NCBI GenBank assembly: GCA_025060615.1
Contig: JANXBS010000001.1
Span: 95,577 to 159,576 of the forward strand
DNA from: Anaerolineae bacterium
GTDB taxonomy: Bacteria > Chloroflexota > Anaerolineae > DUEN01
DNA length: 64,000 bases
Reading direction: 5' to 3'
The notes below the pieces were generated by a model. It was not told the origin of the DNA, made no database searches, and was given only the letters and a program-made list of their open reading frames with translations. The position numbers and the translations under genes are program-made. Numbering within the stretch: position 1 is the stretch's first letter; every line of letters begins with the position of its first letter. This document shows positions 26,515 through 36,011 of the stretch, one piece after another.

Positions 26515-29070
26515 ATGAATCGCTTGCACTTGATCGGCTTGTTGTTGCTGGCTTTGATTGCCAACGCCATCTTGGGGCTTCCCCTGCCGCTCCCTTGGCA
26601 GGCGCTGGCAAGCCTTTCTTTGACCGTTTTCATCCCTGGAGCTTTTCTCACTAGTCTCCTGCGCTCTGACTCTTCTGGCGGCCGAGATCACTTTCCCATC
26701 GGCATTCTGGAGTTTCTTGCCTGCTCGATCGCCGCGGGGTTCGCCATTGCCATCGCCTCTCTTCTCATCCTAGCATATCTGCCTGGCCCGCTCGACCGTG
26801 CCATGACCTGGATTGCATTCAATGCCCTTTGCGCTGTCCTGGCCGCGTTGCACCTGCGGTCGCCACGCTTACGCTCACCCATAGACCAGATGAGCGAGCT
26901 GCCATCCTGGCGCAGTGTTCAGCCTGGGTGGTGGCTGGCTGCTCTGATGCTTTTCATCCTTGCAGCCTGGCTTCGGCTAGCTCACTTGGGCTATTCTGAG
27001 TTCAATGGCGACGAGGCACGTGCCACCCTCCGTGCGGTGGCTGTCATCCAGGGATATGACGACACCTTGTTTCTTCACCGTAAAGCCCCTGCCGAGATCT
27101 TATTGCCCACTGCCATCCTCGCGCTCACCGGCCATCTCTCCGAGGCCACCGCCCGCCTACCCTTCGCTCTCGCCAATCTGGCCGGATTGGTCGCCTTGCT
27201 GTGCCTAGGCTGGCGTCTGTTTGGCCCCTTCGCCGGCCTCACCGCCGCCGCGCTGTTGGCGCTGGACGGCTACTTCATTGCCTTTGCGCGCTTTACCCAA
27301 TACCAGAGCTTGGTCTTTCTCTCGACGGTAACGACCTTGCTTTTGCTCGCCCGTGGGGCCGATCAGCCGGAGCTTGCGGTCCGCCGCCTAACCCTGGCTG
27401 CTCTCATCTTTGGCGCTGGTTTGCTCGCCCATTATGAGGCCATCCTCGCCATTATCCCTGCTTCCTTACTGCTCTTGAGAATCCGCTCCTTGCGCCCTAT
27501 CCACCAATACATGATTCCCTTTACAACGGCTGTCCTTCTCTTCGCCCTCTTTTATATCCCGTTTGCCCTGCATCCCAACTTCCAAGCCACGCTCACCTAT
27601 ATCACAGCAGATCGGATTGGCTCTGGTTTTCTTTATAACAATGTAGCCGATTTTTTCCACCGCACCTCCCTCTATTCCAGCATGTATGCCCCGATTCTCA
27701 TGGGGGTGCTGATGCTACTCGCCCTTCTTCTGCTGTATTATCGCTGTCTCAGCCGTCCATGGCGATGGTTTCTGGCCTCGGCCGCCCTTGCGACGATAGC
27801 TCTGACGGCCTGGGATAGTCACTTCCTTCGCATGGCAAAAATGGATCTGCTGGTTCTGCCATGGGGAGCTGTGTTGATCACCACTTGTTTGCTGCCGCGT
27901 CTGTCCATTCCTCTGCGCGCAGTGCTCCTCTGGTGGGCATTCCCGCTGATCCTCGCGTTCTTTTTCGTCAAGGAACCGCGCACTCATGTATATGTTTTCT
28001 TCCCACCTTATGCATTGCTAGCCGGATGGGCTGTTCAAGAAGTCAGGCGAGAAATTGAGTCCTTTTTCCGTTTCTGGTGGGTGCAGATTGCCGGTCTCGC
28101 TGTCGCAGTGGTCCTCATCGTTATGCTTAGCTTTCATGCTTATTTGGCTTTCGTACGCCCTTTGCCCGAATTTCTGCCTAGTTATGAGCAAAACTTACCA
28201 GCTGTATACCCACGCGCAGACTTTGCATCTCTGACCGAGGGATTATTTAGTTTTCCCCTAAATAACGGTTGGAAGGTCGTCGGTATGCTGTATGAACGGG
28301 GAATCATCGCTGGCGATTACGATACCAACAAGGAGCGGTCGTGGCTGTCCGCCTGGTACACGCGTGGACAACCTCGCTGCCGACGCACAGCTCAGTGGTA
28401 CTTCGAGATGCAGATGTCCAATCTTCCCACTCGGGAAGAGCAGCGGCTAAGGGAGGCATATCTCCAGCGTGGCTTTCAGTTGTGGGGCATCGTAGAGGTC
28501 AATGGCATACCAAAGTTGAGGATCTACCACCCTGTAAGCGATCCCAGCGCGCCACGCGTGTTTCAGTTGGAAGAGTGGGAGCCCTCTTTCAATCGTCTGG
28601 CCCCAACGGAGGTACCTCTGGAGTATCCAGTGGTGATCCCCAAGATCAGCCATCGGTTACACGTAAACTTGGACAATCGGCTATGGTTGGAGGGATACGA
28701 TCTGGAATATCGCTCTCCCCTCCGGCCTGGCGACACATTTCTTCTGCGGCTATATTGGCGTGTCGAGCGTTCTCTGTCGCAGTCTTATACCGTCTTCAAT
28801 CAGGTGCGCGCCGAGGACGGGCGTATCGTCGCCCAACTTGACGGCACACCTGTGTGCGACCTTTATCCCACCCATAAGTGGGATCCAGGCGAGCTAATCG
28901 TGGACTCCTATCGGATTGAGATCAAACCCGATACGACGCCCGGGATATACACGCTGTACTCTGGAATGTATTTGTTTGAAACCGGCGAACGGCTTCCCGT
29001 GCTGGATGTGGCCGGTAATCCCGTAGGAAACGAGATCCGCCTTGGCGAAATTCAGATTGAGGGGCGCTGA
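26515..29070 (+). CDS. GT39/ArnT-like membrane glycosyltransferase with C-terminal beta domain, copy 2
   Basis: This 851-residue protein is collinear with the preceding one, with near-identical blocks such as GYSEFNGDEARATLRAVAVIQGYDD (shorter quoted core: NGDEARATLRA), FALHPNFQATLTYITADRIG-like segments, FPLNNGWKV and the C-terminal HVNLDNRLWLEGYDLE. It lacks most of the charged linker of copy 1. Only 14 bases separate the two, so this is a tandem duplication. The function is inferred as above; the two copies may act on different acceptors. Confidence 0.8.
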   Translation: MNRLHLIGLLLLALIANAILGLPLPLPWQALASLSLTVFIPGAFLTSLLRSDSSGGRDHFPIGILEFLACSIAAGFAIAIASLLILAYLPGPLDRAMTWIAFNALCAVLAALHLRSPRLRSPIDQMSELPSWRSVQPGWWLAALMLFILAAWLRLAHLGYSEFNGDEARATLRAVAVIQGYDDTLFLHRKAPAEILLPTAILALTGHLSEATARLPFALANLAGLVALLCLGWRLFGPFAGLTAAALLALDGYFIAFARFTQYQSLVFLSTVTTLLLLARGADQPELAVRRLTLAALIFGAGLLAHYEAILAIIPASLLLLRIRSLRPIHQYMIPFTTAVLLFALFYIPFALHPNFQATLTYITADRIGSGFLYNNVADFFHRTSLYSSMYAPILMGVLMLLALLLLYYRCLSRPWRWFLASAALATIALTAWDSHFLRMAKMDLLVLPWGAVLITTCLLPRLSIPLRAVLLWWAFPLILAFFFVKEPRTHVYVFFPPYALLAGWAVQEVRREIESFFRFWWVQIAGLAVAVVLIVMLSFHAYLAFVRPLPEFLPSYEQNLPAVYPRADFASLTEGLFSFPLNNGWKVVGMLYERGIIAGDYDTNKERSWLSAWYTRGQPRCRRTAQWYFEMQMSNLPTREEQRLREAYLQRGFQLWGIVEVNGIPKLRIYHPVSDPSAPRVFQLEEWEPSFNRLAPTEVPLEYPVVIPKISHRLHVNLDNRLWLEGYDLEYRSPLRPGDTFLLRLYWRVERSLSQSYTVFNQVRAEDGRIVAQLDGTPVCDLYPTHKWDPGELIVDSYRIEIKPDTTPGIYTLYSGMYLFETGERLPVLDVAGNPVGNEIRLGEIQIEGR

Positions 29071-29091
29071 GCTATGCGAGGGCACATAGCT
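29070..29091 (+). terminator. Hairpin after the glycosyltransferase operon
   Basis: AGCTATG and CATAGCT form a 7-bp stem with an 8-base loop overlapping the stop codon region. There is no T run, so it is only a possible terminator. Confidence 0.3.
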
Positions 29092-29496
29092 TCGCTTCAG
29101 CAGAACGGAGAAGATGAGCTCCTTTGGCGCTGGAATTGAGCCTATTCACCATGGCATTTGGTAGCTCTCCTGATCCTGGAGCAGCGTTTCCCTTGCAGAG
29201 GGCATGGTTCCCGCTTATGGCGGTGATGTGGGATTCTGAGGGAATGTTGCACTGATTGGCCTTTAGATATAGACTATTGGTGAAATTATGGTAAAGTATC
29301 AAGTATGATGCTCACTAATACGCCTACATCACAGAACCGGTGGAAGCATCGCCGTTTGTGCGTCTGGGAGAAGCATCCCCGGGCTAGCAAGTGACAGCGG
29401 CTAACGGCGAGTTGAACTATCAGATACAGATTATCAAAGCATGCTTTGTGAGGGTCGGCCATTATTACCACGCTGATCCTTCGCTGCATTCGGCCA
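29092..29496. other. 405-base spacer with a possible promoter
   Basis: No gene is seen. At 29270-29297 on the plus strand, TAGACT and TAAAGT are 16 bases apart with TGG before the -10 box, a plausible promoter for the response regulator with a leader of some 190 bases. Confidence 0.4.
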
Positions 29497-30750
29497 ATGG
29501 TAGGACGTGAAGAAGACATGACCGGCGAGGTGGACCAGGCGTTTGTAGAGGAGCTACGGCAGGCGTTGCAGGGGCTCTATGATCCGATGGAGTTGCGACA
29601 CAGCCCGCTTTTGGCGCGCTTCAAGTTGGAGCGCCAGCCCAACCCTGCGCTAGCCCTACAAGAGATGCTGATTGAGGCCATCCATGCTCTGAAGCCTGCT
29701 GCCTCCGTGCCTCCGCATACCGCCGCGCAACGCCTCTACCGCATCTTGGTGTATCGCTACGTGGAGCAGTCTTCTCAAAAGGAAGTCGCCAACGACCTGG
29801 CGCTCAGCATTCGGCAACTGCGTCGGCTAGAGAACGAAGCAATCGCCCTACTGGCCGATAGCCTGGCGCAGCGCTATGGGCTTCCTTTGGCTATTGAACA
29901 AGATATAACCAATGGCCAGGGCCTTGGGCAGGAATCGTCCCTTATCACTGACCGCAGGAGAGAGTTCGATTGGCTACGCAAGTCGCTGCCGATTGAAGCC
30001 GCCGATACGGAGCCATTGGTGCAGAGCGTACTGCGTACAGCTGAACCAGTACTGAATGCCTTAGGCGTGAGCGTCAAAGTGCGCGCGCCGGCCCATCTGC
30101 CTCCCGTTGCCTGTCAGGTCACCACGTTCCGCCAGGCGCTACTGAACCTAGTCCTTGCGATTGGCCGTACAGTTCCCTCTGGCCGTGTCGAAATAGACCT
30201 GCGTGCAGTTCGTGAACAGGTGGAGATTGCTATTCGACCGGTGGCATTGAAACTGGCTTTAGCGATAAACGAGATGCATCTCGAGAGTATCGAAATAGCA
30301 CGCCAGCTGGTGGAATTGTCTAGCGGCACTATGACCGTACAAGCGGACCCCGATATGCCGCTGGCCGTCACGCTAAGCCTGCGGTCAGCCACACAGCGGA
30401 TAGTGCTGGTGATTGACGACAATGCTGATGCATTGCAGCTGGCCGCGCGCTTTCTGACCGGGAGCTGCTACAAATTTGTCGGCAGTCAGGATCCTGAACA
30501 AGGTTTAGCACTAGCGATCAGCATGATACCCTGCGCCATTGTGCTGGATATCATGTTGCCAGGGGTAGACGGATGGGAGCTACTCGGTCGCCTGCGCACT
30601 CATCCTGCCACCGCTCACATTCCGATCATCGTTGCCACCATCCTCCCCCAAGAGCAGTTGGCTTTAGCGTTGGGAGCTGCGGCGTTCTTGCGCAAGCCAT
30701 TCAATCGCGAAACGCTGCTGGCGACATTGGCAAAGCTAACGCAGGCTTAG
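29497..30750 (+). CDS. Response regulator with N-terminal HTH-like and degenerate ATPase-like domains
   Basis: The 417-residue protein has three parts. Residues about 8-130 are a helical domain (LRHSPLLARFKL, NPALALQEML, KEVANDLALSIRQLRRLENEA) matching the C-terminal domain of the membrane protein at 14121. Residues about 150-295 look like a worn HATPase_c fold: an N-box-like RQALLNLVLAIGRTV and IARQLVELSSGTM, but no glycine-rich ATP lid. Residues 302-417 are a receiver with DDN, the phospho-acceptor Asp in LDIMLPG and Lys in LRKPF. It may be the output of the convergent hybrid kinase. An ATG at 29518 is an alternative start. Confidence 0.8.
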   Translation: MVGREEDMTGEVDQAFVEELRQALQGLYDPMELRHSPLLARFKLERQPNPALALQEMLIEAIHALKPAASVPPHTAAQRLYRILVYRYVEQSSQKEVANDLALSIRQLRRLENEAIALLADSLAQRYGLPLAIEQDITNGQGLGQESSLITDRRREFDWLRKSLPIEAADTEPLVQSVLRTAEPVLNALGVSVKVRAPAHLPPVACQVTTFRQALLNLVLAIGRTVPSGRVEIDLRAVREQVEIAIRPVALKLALAINEMHLESIEIARQLVELSSGTMTVQADPDMPLAVTLSLRSATQRIVLVIDDNADALQLAARFLTGSCYKFVGSQDPEQGLALAISMIPCAIVLDIMLPGVDGWELLGRLRTHPATAHIPIIVATILPQEQLALALGAAAFLRKPFNRETLLATLAKLTQA

Positions 30751-33005
30751 CGCCCATCTTTGTCCTTCACTGATTGGCTATTGGGCAGGGGCGCCAGCAC
30801 TTCCAATAACGCCTTGATGCATGTCAGCAATTGCTGCGCCGATAGGCCACCCCCACGCGTAACCAGAAGAGAATTGCTGGCTATCGGCTGGCCCAGTGCA
30901 TCCCGAGCGGAGATCAAGATCACTGGAATGTCACGCAGTTCGGGCTCCTGACTTTTGGCTGCCAGCAACTGAAAACCGTCCATCTCAGGCATAACTAAGT
31001 CGAGCAGGAGCACGTCGGGCCGCTCCTGGCGCAGGATATCCCAGGCCTGCTTGCCGTCGCTGGCCCGCAGCACGCGATAGCCTCGGCCAGAGGACGCCAG
31101 CATCCGTCGAAACAGCTGCAATGCATCTGGTTCATCGTCCGCAATAAGGATCGTTTTGATTGGCCGTTCCAGGCGATCCAGTGCAGCTAGCAGCGTTGAG
31201 GCATTGATTGGCTTGACCAGGTAGTCCGCCACGCCAAGCGCACCGATCGCCTTCTCTAGCCCCGGCAGGGCACAGAAGATGGCAGGCATGCCGAATGGCA
31301 ACGCGCCCGAAGCTAGCAAACGTTCCAGTGCTTCGCCAGCGCGAATGTCGTTGACTAACAATGCGGCTGCTGGCATCTGAGACAGTCCGTTCAGTGCTGC
31401 CTCAAGGGAAGGGAAGACAACGACCTCGGCATTTTCAGCGTACCGAGTCAGCATTCGCTGAAGCACGTTGCCTTGCTCCACCACCACAAGCTGGGGCTGG
31501 ACGGGGTTGGGACGGAAGTTTGGCGGTCGCGTGCGCGGCTCATAAGGCACGTAAGGGTTGAGCCAGCGGACTGCGCTGCTAGATGAGGGCACGGGCGGCG
31601 CAATTGGCAGACGGAAGAAAAAGGTGGTGCCGCGACCTAGCTCGCTTTCGAACCACATCTTGCCGTCGTGTAGCTCCACAAAACTCTTGCTGATGCTTAG
31701 TCCCAGGCCGGTACCGCCATAGCGCCGACGGATCGAGCTGTCGGTCTGGTAAAAAGGCTGGAAGAGGTGCTCTTGGTCGGCCGGCGCAATGCCTGGCCCC
31801 GTGTCGGCCACGCTGACGAGGACATCTTCCCCCGCCTGCCAGGCTCGTACCTGCACGCCACCCCGCTCAGTGAAACGGCCGGCGTTGCTCAGCAGGTTCA
31901 ACACCACCTCGCGAATGCGCGTTGGGTCGCAGAACACCAGCGGCAGGTCGTCGGCGACTTCAATGGTCAGCGACAGCCCTTTGGACGCGTAGAGCGGCCG
32001 CACGGCTACGGCCGCTGCCTCGATGACTTCGTCCAGCGCCACCCACTCCTTGGTCAACGCCATCTGCCCCGCGTCAATCTGGCTGAGGTCAAGTACGTCG
32101 TCAATCAACTTGGATAGGTGCAAGCTGTTGCGCAGAATAACCTTGAGGTCCGCCAGGAGCGCAGGCGGCAGCGGCTGGCCGTAGGTCTGTGGTGACTGAG
32201 TGATCATCTCGCTGAAGCCGATGATCATGTTGAGCGGCGTGCGCAGCTCGTGGCTGACGTTAGCGACGAACCGTTCCTTGGCGCGGCGTTCCTCCTCAGC
32301 GGCCTGGCGCATAGCCTGCGCCAGCTGATTCAACCGCCTAAGTTGCGCGTTGGCAGCCGTCAAATCCTCGAGAGCCTGCTTCAACTGGACTTGGGTTTCG
32401 CGCGCTTGTTCCAGGGCGACCCGGCTGCTTTCGTAGCCGGACCATGCCCATCGCATCGCCGTCGTTAGCGGCTCCAATGTCAACCAGATCAGGCCAACGA
32501 CACCCCATATACCCAGCAGTGTGACGGTGCGGAGGATGCCGTCGGCAGGCAGCAGTCTTTCAGGGGCCCACCACAGCAACAGGGAACAGGCCACCCCCAT
32601 CCCCAGACCGGCGGTTCGAGTGATGGCTGCTGTCGTCAGACCCACAGGCAGCGCCAACAGCGGCAGGGCCGAAGGCGCGCCGCCCCAGGTGACGAGGGCA
32701 AGAACGATGGCCATGCTGCTGAGAATGAGCAGCCAAGCCGACGCCGGATAGCTGCGCCGACGCAACGACCATGCCAGTGGCCCGATGGCGATTAACACGA
32801 GCAGCGTTAAGTTCTGCGCCAGCCCTTGGATAGGTTGACCTGCCACCAGGATGGCCGCGCCCGCCACGTATAAGCCGATTAGCGCCAATGTGATGGTGTT
32901 GCTTTGCACCTCCGTCAACAACGCCGCCAGTTCTTCTGACCAGGTTGGCGCGCCGCAAGCGCTTACATCAGATGGCTGCACCGTAAAAGCTTCGCCAGTA
33001 GCCAT
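30747..33005 (-). CDS. Membrane hybrid histidine kinase with two receiver domains
   Basis: The 752-residue protein has about six membrane segments (40-190), a coiled coil, a HisKA domain with NVSHELRTPLNMIIGFSEM (His is the phosphorylation site) and a HATPase domain with the N box (VVLNLLSNAGRF), DTGPGIAP and GGTGLGLSISK. Two receivers follow. The first is degenerate: EQGN and LLVNDIRA lack the acidic pocket. The second is intact (ADDEPD, LLLDLVMPEMDG) but the usual Lys is replaced near VTRGGGLS. It ends tail to tail with the response regulator, sharing four bases. The ligand is unknown. AGGAGGG precedes the ATG. Confidence 0.88.
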   Translation of the reverse strand: MATGEAFTVQPSDVSACGAPTWSEELAALLTEVQSNTITLALIGLYVAGAAILVAGQPIQGLAQNLTLLVLIAIGPLAWSLRRRSYPASAWLLILSSMAIVLALVTWGGAPSALPLLALPVGLTTAAITRTAGLGMGVACSLLLWWAPERLLPADGILRTVTLLGIWGVVGLIWLTLEPLTTAMRWAWSGYESSRVALEQARETQVQLKQALEDLTAANAQLRRLNQLAQAMRQAAEEERRAKERFVANVSHELRTPLNMIIGFSEMITQSPQTYGQPLPPALLADLKVILRNSLHLSKLIDDVLDLSQIDAGQMALTKEWVALDEVIEAAAVAVRPLYASKGLSLTIEVADDLPLVFCDPTRIREVVLNLLSNAGRFTERGGVQVRAWQAGEDVLVSVADTGPGIAPADQEHLFQPFYQTDSSIRRRYGGTGLGLSISKSFVELHDGKMWFESELGRGTTFFFRLPIAPPVPSSSSAVRWLNPYVPYEPRTRPPNFRPNPVQPQLVVVEQGNVLQRMLTRYAENAEVVVFPSLEAALNGLSQMPAAALLVNDIRAGEALERLLASGALPFGMPAIFCALPGLEKAIGALGVADYLVKPINASTLLAALDRLERPIKTILIADDEPDALQLFRRMLASSGRGYRVLRASDGKQAWDILRQERPDVLLLDLVMPEMDGFQLLAAKSQEPELRDIPVILISARDALGQPIASNSLLVTRGGGLSAQQLLTCIKALLEVLAPLPNSQSVKDKDGR

Positions 33006-33025
33006 AGGCGACCCTCCTGACCTCG

Positions 33026-33034
33026 ATTATGCCA
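33026..33034 (-). promoter_or_regulatory. Extended -10 promoter of the hybrid kinase
   Basis: On the minus strand TGG precedes CATAAT (33031-33026) about 21 bases before the ATG. No clear -35 box is seen. The leader would be very short. Confidence 0.35.
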
Positions 33035-33279
33035 CATGGAAGTATGGAAGGTGAAACCGTCGAGAAAAGCCACTCCCAAGGTGGCTACGCACAGAGACTC
33101 CGGCCTATTGCTTGCAATCGAAAGGAACAGATCACCGGGCGGGATCGGAAGTGAGACGCAGGATCTCTACTGCCCAAGCAGGGCCTGGCTGGCGAGTTAT
33201 TCAAGGTCTCCACAACTCCGGCTCATCAGAGATGCAGGGATTAACAGATAGCCCATAAGCATTTGGCCTGCAGGACAAG
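33035..33279. other. Non-coding spacer
   Basis: Together with flanking signals this makes a gap of some 340 bases between the hybrid kinase and the ABC binding protein. I see no gene or RNA feature in it. Confidence 0.4.
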
Positions 33280-33318
33280 AAAAGGGGCAGCCCCTTAGTT
33301 GTGAGGCAGCCCCTTCTC
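33280..33318 (-). terminator. Terminator of the AT-rich ABC transporter operon
   Basis: Two overlapping GGGGC/GCCCC inverted repeats can form either a compact hairpin (AAGGGGC/GCCCCTT) or a longer one. On the minus strand the 3' end reads GCCCCTTTTCTT, a U-rich tail. It lies 31 bases after the binding-protein stop. Confidence 0.65.
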
Positions 33319-33349
33319 GATTGCAATGTTCGATGCTTGCGGCAGAGGT

Positions 33350-34951
33350 CTACTGCTTCTTGGTCGCCTTCCAGGCAACATATTGCTGTTCGAGCTCGGC
33401 CTTGACCTTGTCAATGCCCGCAGCTTTCAGCTCATTAATGAACTTGGGCAGCTCGGTGGCGGGGTCAATGTAACCGTAGACCAGCGGCCACCAGTAGGTC
33501 TCGACGACCGCGTTGATAGCAGTCAGTTCGGCATCAACCGGGGTCTTATTGAAGCGGAAGCCCAAAGAAGGATGCGGGGCCGCATCCTTGGCGTATTCGA
33601 TCAGCAGGCGGTTCTTGTTGGGGTCTTCTATATTGGTGACGTATTGAATCTGGGTGTTGCCCCAAACCCAGGGGCCGGGGTGAGCCCTGTACCAGCTGTC
33701 GTCTATCAGCTTGACACGGCCATCGGCTTCGAGCTGCCAGTGCTTGCCTTCCGCGCCATACAAGCAGGTGTTGACCACCTTCGGGTCGCTGTGTAACAGA
33801 TTGATGAACTTCATCGCTTCGATTGGATGCTCAGAGAGCGCTGGGATACCCATCATCGAACCGCCGGTGTTGAACGTTGCGATAATCTTGGGTTGCCATT
33901 CGAGTTCGGCTACCCGCAGATCGGGGTTGCCGGAGGAGAGCATGATCTCCTGCGCCTTGATATTGTTGCCTTTTAGAGGTTGCGCCACCACGAAGAACTT
34001 GCCGGCGTTCATCAGCTTATCCGGCTCGTAGCCGGTCAGGGCAGCCTCTGGATGGACCCAGCCCTTATCGCGCCACTGGCGAATAAGGGTGACGTAGTCG
34101 CGGAACCATTCGCTCTCGACGACATTGTAAATAGTTTCGTCGAAATTGCCGCTCGCATCGCGATTGAGGATGTTCATCGTCAAAATGTTCTGCGGCACGC
34201 CGGCAGCAAAACTGGGCAGCCAGGGTGAGAAACCGGGCATGAAATTGACGAGGTACGGGTATTCGTCGGGACGAAGGGCTTTAGCCTTCTCCAGCCAGGG
34301 CTCGAAGTCACGCATAGACTTGATCTTGGCAGCTTCCTCTTTGGTGAAGCCGATCTTCTCGGCCACATCGAGGTTATAGATAAACCCGTCTGGCACAGAC
34401 AGCTCTTTGTTGACCGGGATGGCATAGTTGATGCCGTTGATCTGGCTGCCGGTGATGAAACCGGGATTGATGGTCGAGAGGATCCCTTGGCCATACTTCT
34501 CTATCAGATTGCCATATGGCCCGGTATCATCATTGAGAGGCAGGAGCAGCCCTTGAGCCACCAGCTCGTTATAGTACCACCAGTCGGCCGTGAAAATGAT
34601 ATCGATCTTCTCGCCGGCTTGGAGGCCCGTGATGGCTTTGGAGGCCCAGTCACCCCATCCGACAATATTGAAGCGGACATTAGCACAGATGAGCGGTTCG
34701 ATGTATTCATTGAGCGCGGCCTCCACCTCCGGGCGGACAGGGGTATCACCACTGCCAACCATGTACAAGTCCAGCGTGACGGGCGAAGTACAGGCCGGCC
34801 CTAGCGTAGCCGTCGGTTGGGTGGCAGTGGGCTGCACCGCCGCCTTTGTCGGAGCCGGTGGCGTAGTAAGCGGCTCAGGCGTTACCACCTGCGCACATGC
34901 CACCAGCAGGAAAGCCGTCAGCAGGAGTAGAGAAACGAAAGTTCTAAACAT
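33350..34951 (-). CDS. Extracellular solute-binding lipoprotein (LipO/LplA type) of a carbohydrate ABC importer
   Basis: The 533-residue protein has a lipoprotein signal with lipobox LVAC (Cys19), then a Thr/Pro linker and a family 1-type binding fold (LDLYMVGSGDTPVRPEVEAA, IIFTADWWYYNELVAQGLLL). The C-terminal part resembles the DUF3502 region of LipO-type proteins, which serve oligosaccharide importers with LplB/YtcP permeases. Both permeases lie directly upstream in the operon, so the binding protein is last rather than first. AAGGAGAAG precedes the ATG. Confidence 0.88.
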   Translation of the reverse strand: MFRTFVSLLLLTAFLLVACAQVVTPEPLTTPPAPTKAAVQPTATQPTATLGPACTSPVTLDLYMVGSGDTPVRPEVEAALNEYIEPLICANVRFNIVGWGDWASKAITGLQAGEKIDIIFTADWWYYNELVAQGLLLPLNDDTGPYGNLIEKYGQGILSTINPGFITGSQINGINYAIPVNKELSVPDGFIYNLDVAEKIGFTKEEAAKIKSMRDFEPWLEKAKALRPDEYPYLVNFMPGFSPWLPSFAAGVPQNILTMNILNRDASGNFDETIYNVVESEWFRDYVTLIRQWRDKGWVHPEAALTGYEPDKLMNAGKFFVVAQPLKGNNIKAQEIMLSSGNPDLRVAELEWQPKIIATFNTGGSMMGIPALSEHPIEAMKFINLLHSDPKVVNTCLYGAEGKHWQLEADGRVKLIDDSWYRAHPGPWVWGNTQIQYVTNIEDPNKNRLLIEYAKDAAPHPSLGFRFNKTPVDAELTAINAVVETYWWPLVYGYIDPATELPKFINELKAAGIDKVKAELEQQYVAWKATKKQ

Positions 34952-35006
34952 TGTTTTTCTTCTCCTTTCTTGGTTTTCGTTAGTGGTTATTCCTCATAAC
35001 CCACAA

Positions 35007-35978
35007 TTAGCCCTTGATAGCACCGATCGTCAGGCCCCGGACGAAAAAACGCTGAAAGAAAGGATAGGCCAGGATAATCGGCCCGATCGTCACAACTGCC
35101 ATGGCCATGCGAAACGTCTGGGAAGGCAATTCAGCCAGGCTCACCACTCCTTGCATCCGCGAAGCGTTTTCCAACAAGAAGCGGATGTTATTCAGGGTGG
35201 AGTAGATAGTGTACTGCAAGTTGTAAAGCTCCACATTGTCCACGAGCAAGAGAACATTGAAGAAGTTATTCCAGATGCCAATGGCGCTGAACAGAGCCAC
35301 CGTTGCCAGGCCGGGAACCGAGAGCGGCACGACGACCTGGAGCAGGATGCGCCACTCGTTGGCGCCATCAATGCGAGCCGCCTCGATCAATTCCTCGGGG
35401 ACATGGGTCTTGATGTAGGTTCGCAGGACGAACACCCAAAATGGGCTAAAGGAAGAAGGCAGGAAAAGGGCCCACATGGTGTTGTGAATTTGTAGAATTT
35501 GCCGCATCACCATGTAATAGGAGACCAGACCACCGTTGAATAACATGGTAAAGAAGGCAAAGAACTTGAAGAAGGTGGAAAACCGAAAGTTGGACCTGGT
35601 TAAAGGATAAGCATACAGCGTAATCAGGATAACTGACAGGATGGTTCCTAGCAGTGTGGAAATAATCGTATTCCTATAGGCTGTAATGATGATAGAACCT
35701 TCACGAAACAGATAGGTGTAGGCGTTGAACGAGAACTCCCTCGGCCACAAGCGGTAACCGTTTTCCGTCAAGGAGGCTTCTGATGTAATCGAAGTGATGA
35801 TAATGATATAAAATGGCGCGAGTGTGAGAATGACGAGAATTACCATCAAAATATTAAGAACAAGATTCGTCGAGGGGGAAATAGCAAGCATATCCCGAGC
35901 TGGCTTGGATTTTGCCCTCGAGAAGGAAATAGGTAATACTTTGCGGAAGGGTTTAGATTTCACCAGAGAAGACCTCAT
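35007..35978 (-). CDS. Carbohydrate ABC transporter permease (YtcP/MalG type)
   Basis: The 323-residue membrane protein has six predicted segments and the ABC permease EAA loop (EELIEAARIDGANEWRILLQ). The ending YPFFQRFFVRGLTIGAIKG is typical of MalG-type permeases. The sequence is visibly AT-richer than most of the window. It lies between the second permease and the binding protein; no ATPase gene is present, so a shared MsmX-type ATPase is likely. Confidence 0.9.
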   Translation of the reverse strand: MRSSLVKSKPFRKVLPISFSRAKSKPARDMLAISPSTNLVLNILMVILVILTLAPFYIIIITSITSEASLTENGYRLWPREFSFNAYTYLFREGSIIITAYRNTIISTLLGTILSVILITLYAYPLTRSNFRFSTFFKFFAFFTMLFNGGLVSYYMVMRQILQIHNTMWALFLPSSFSPFWVFVLRTYIKTHVPEELIEAARIDGANEWRILLQVVVPLSVPGLATVALFSAIGIWNNFFNVLLLVDNVELYNLQYTIYSTLNNIRFLLENASRMQGVVSLAELPSQTFRMAMAVVTIGPIILAYPFFQRFFVRGLTIGAIKG

Positions 35979-36011
35979 GGCTGCGATCCTTTAGTAGGAA
36001 AACCTCAAAAA

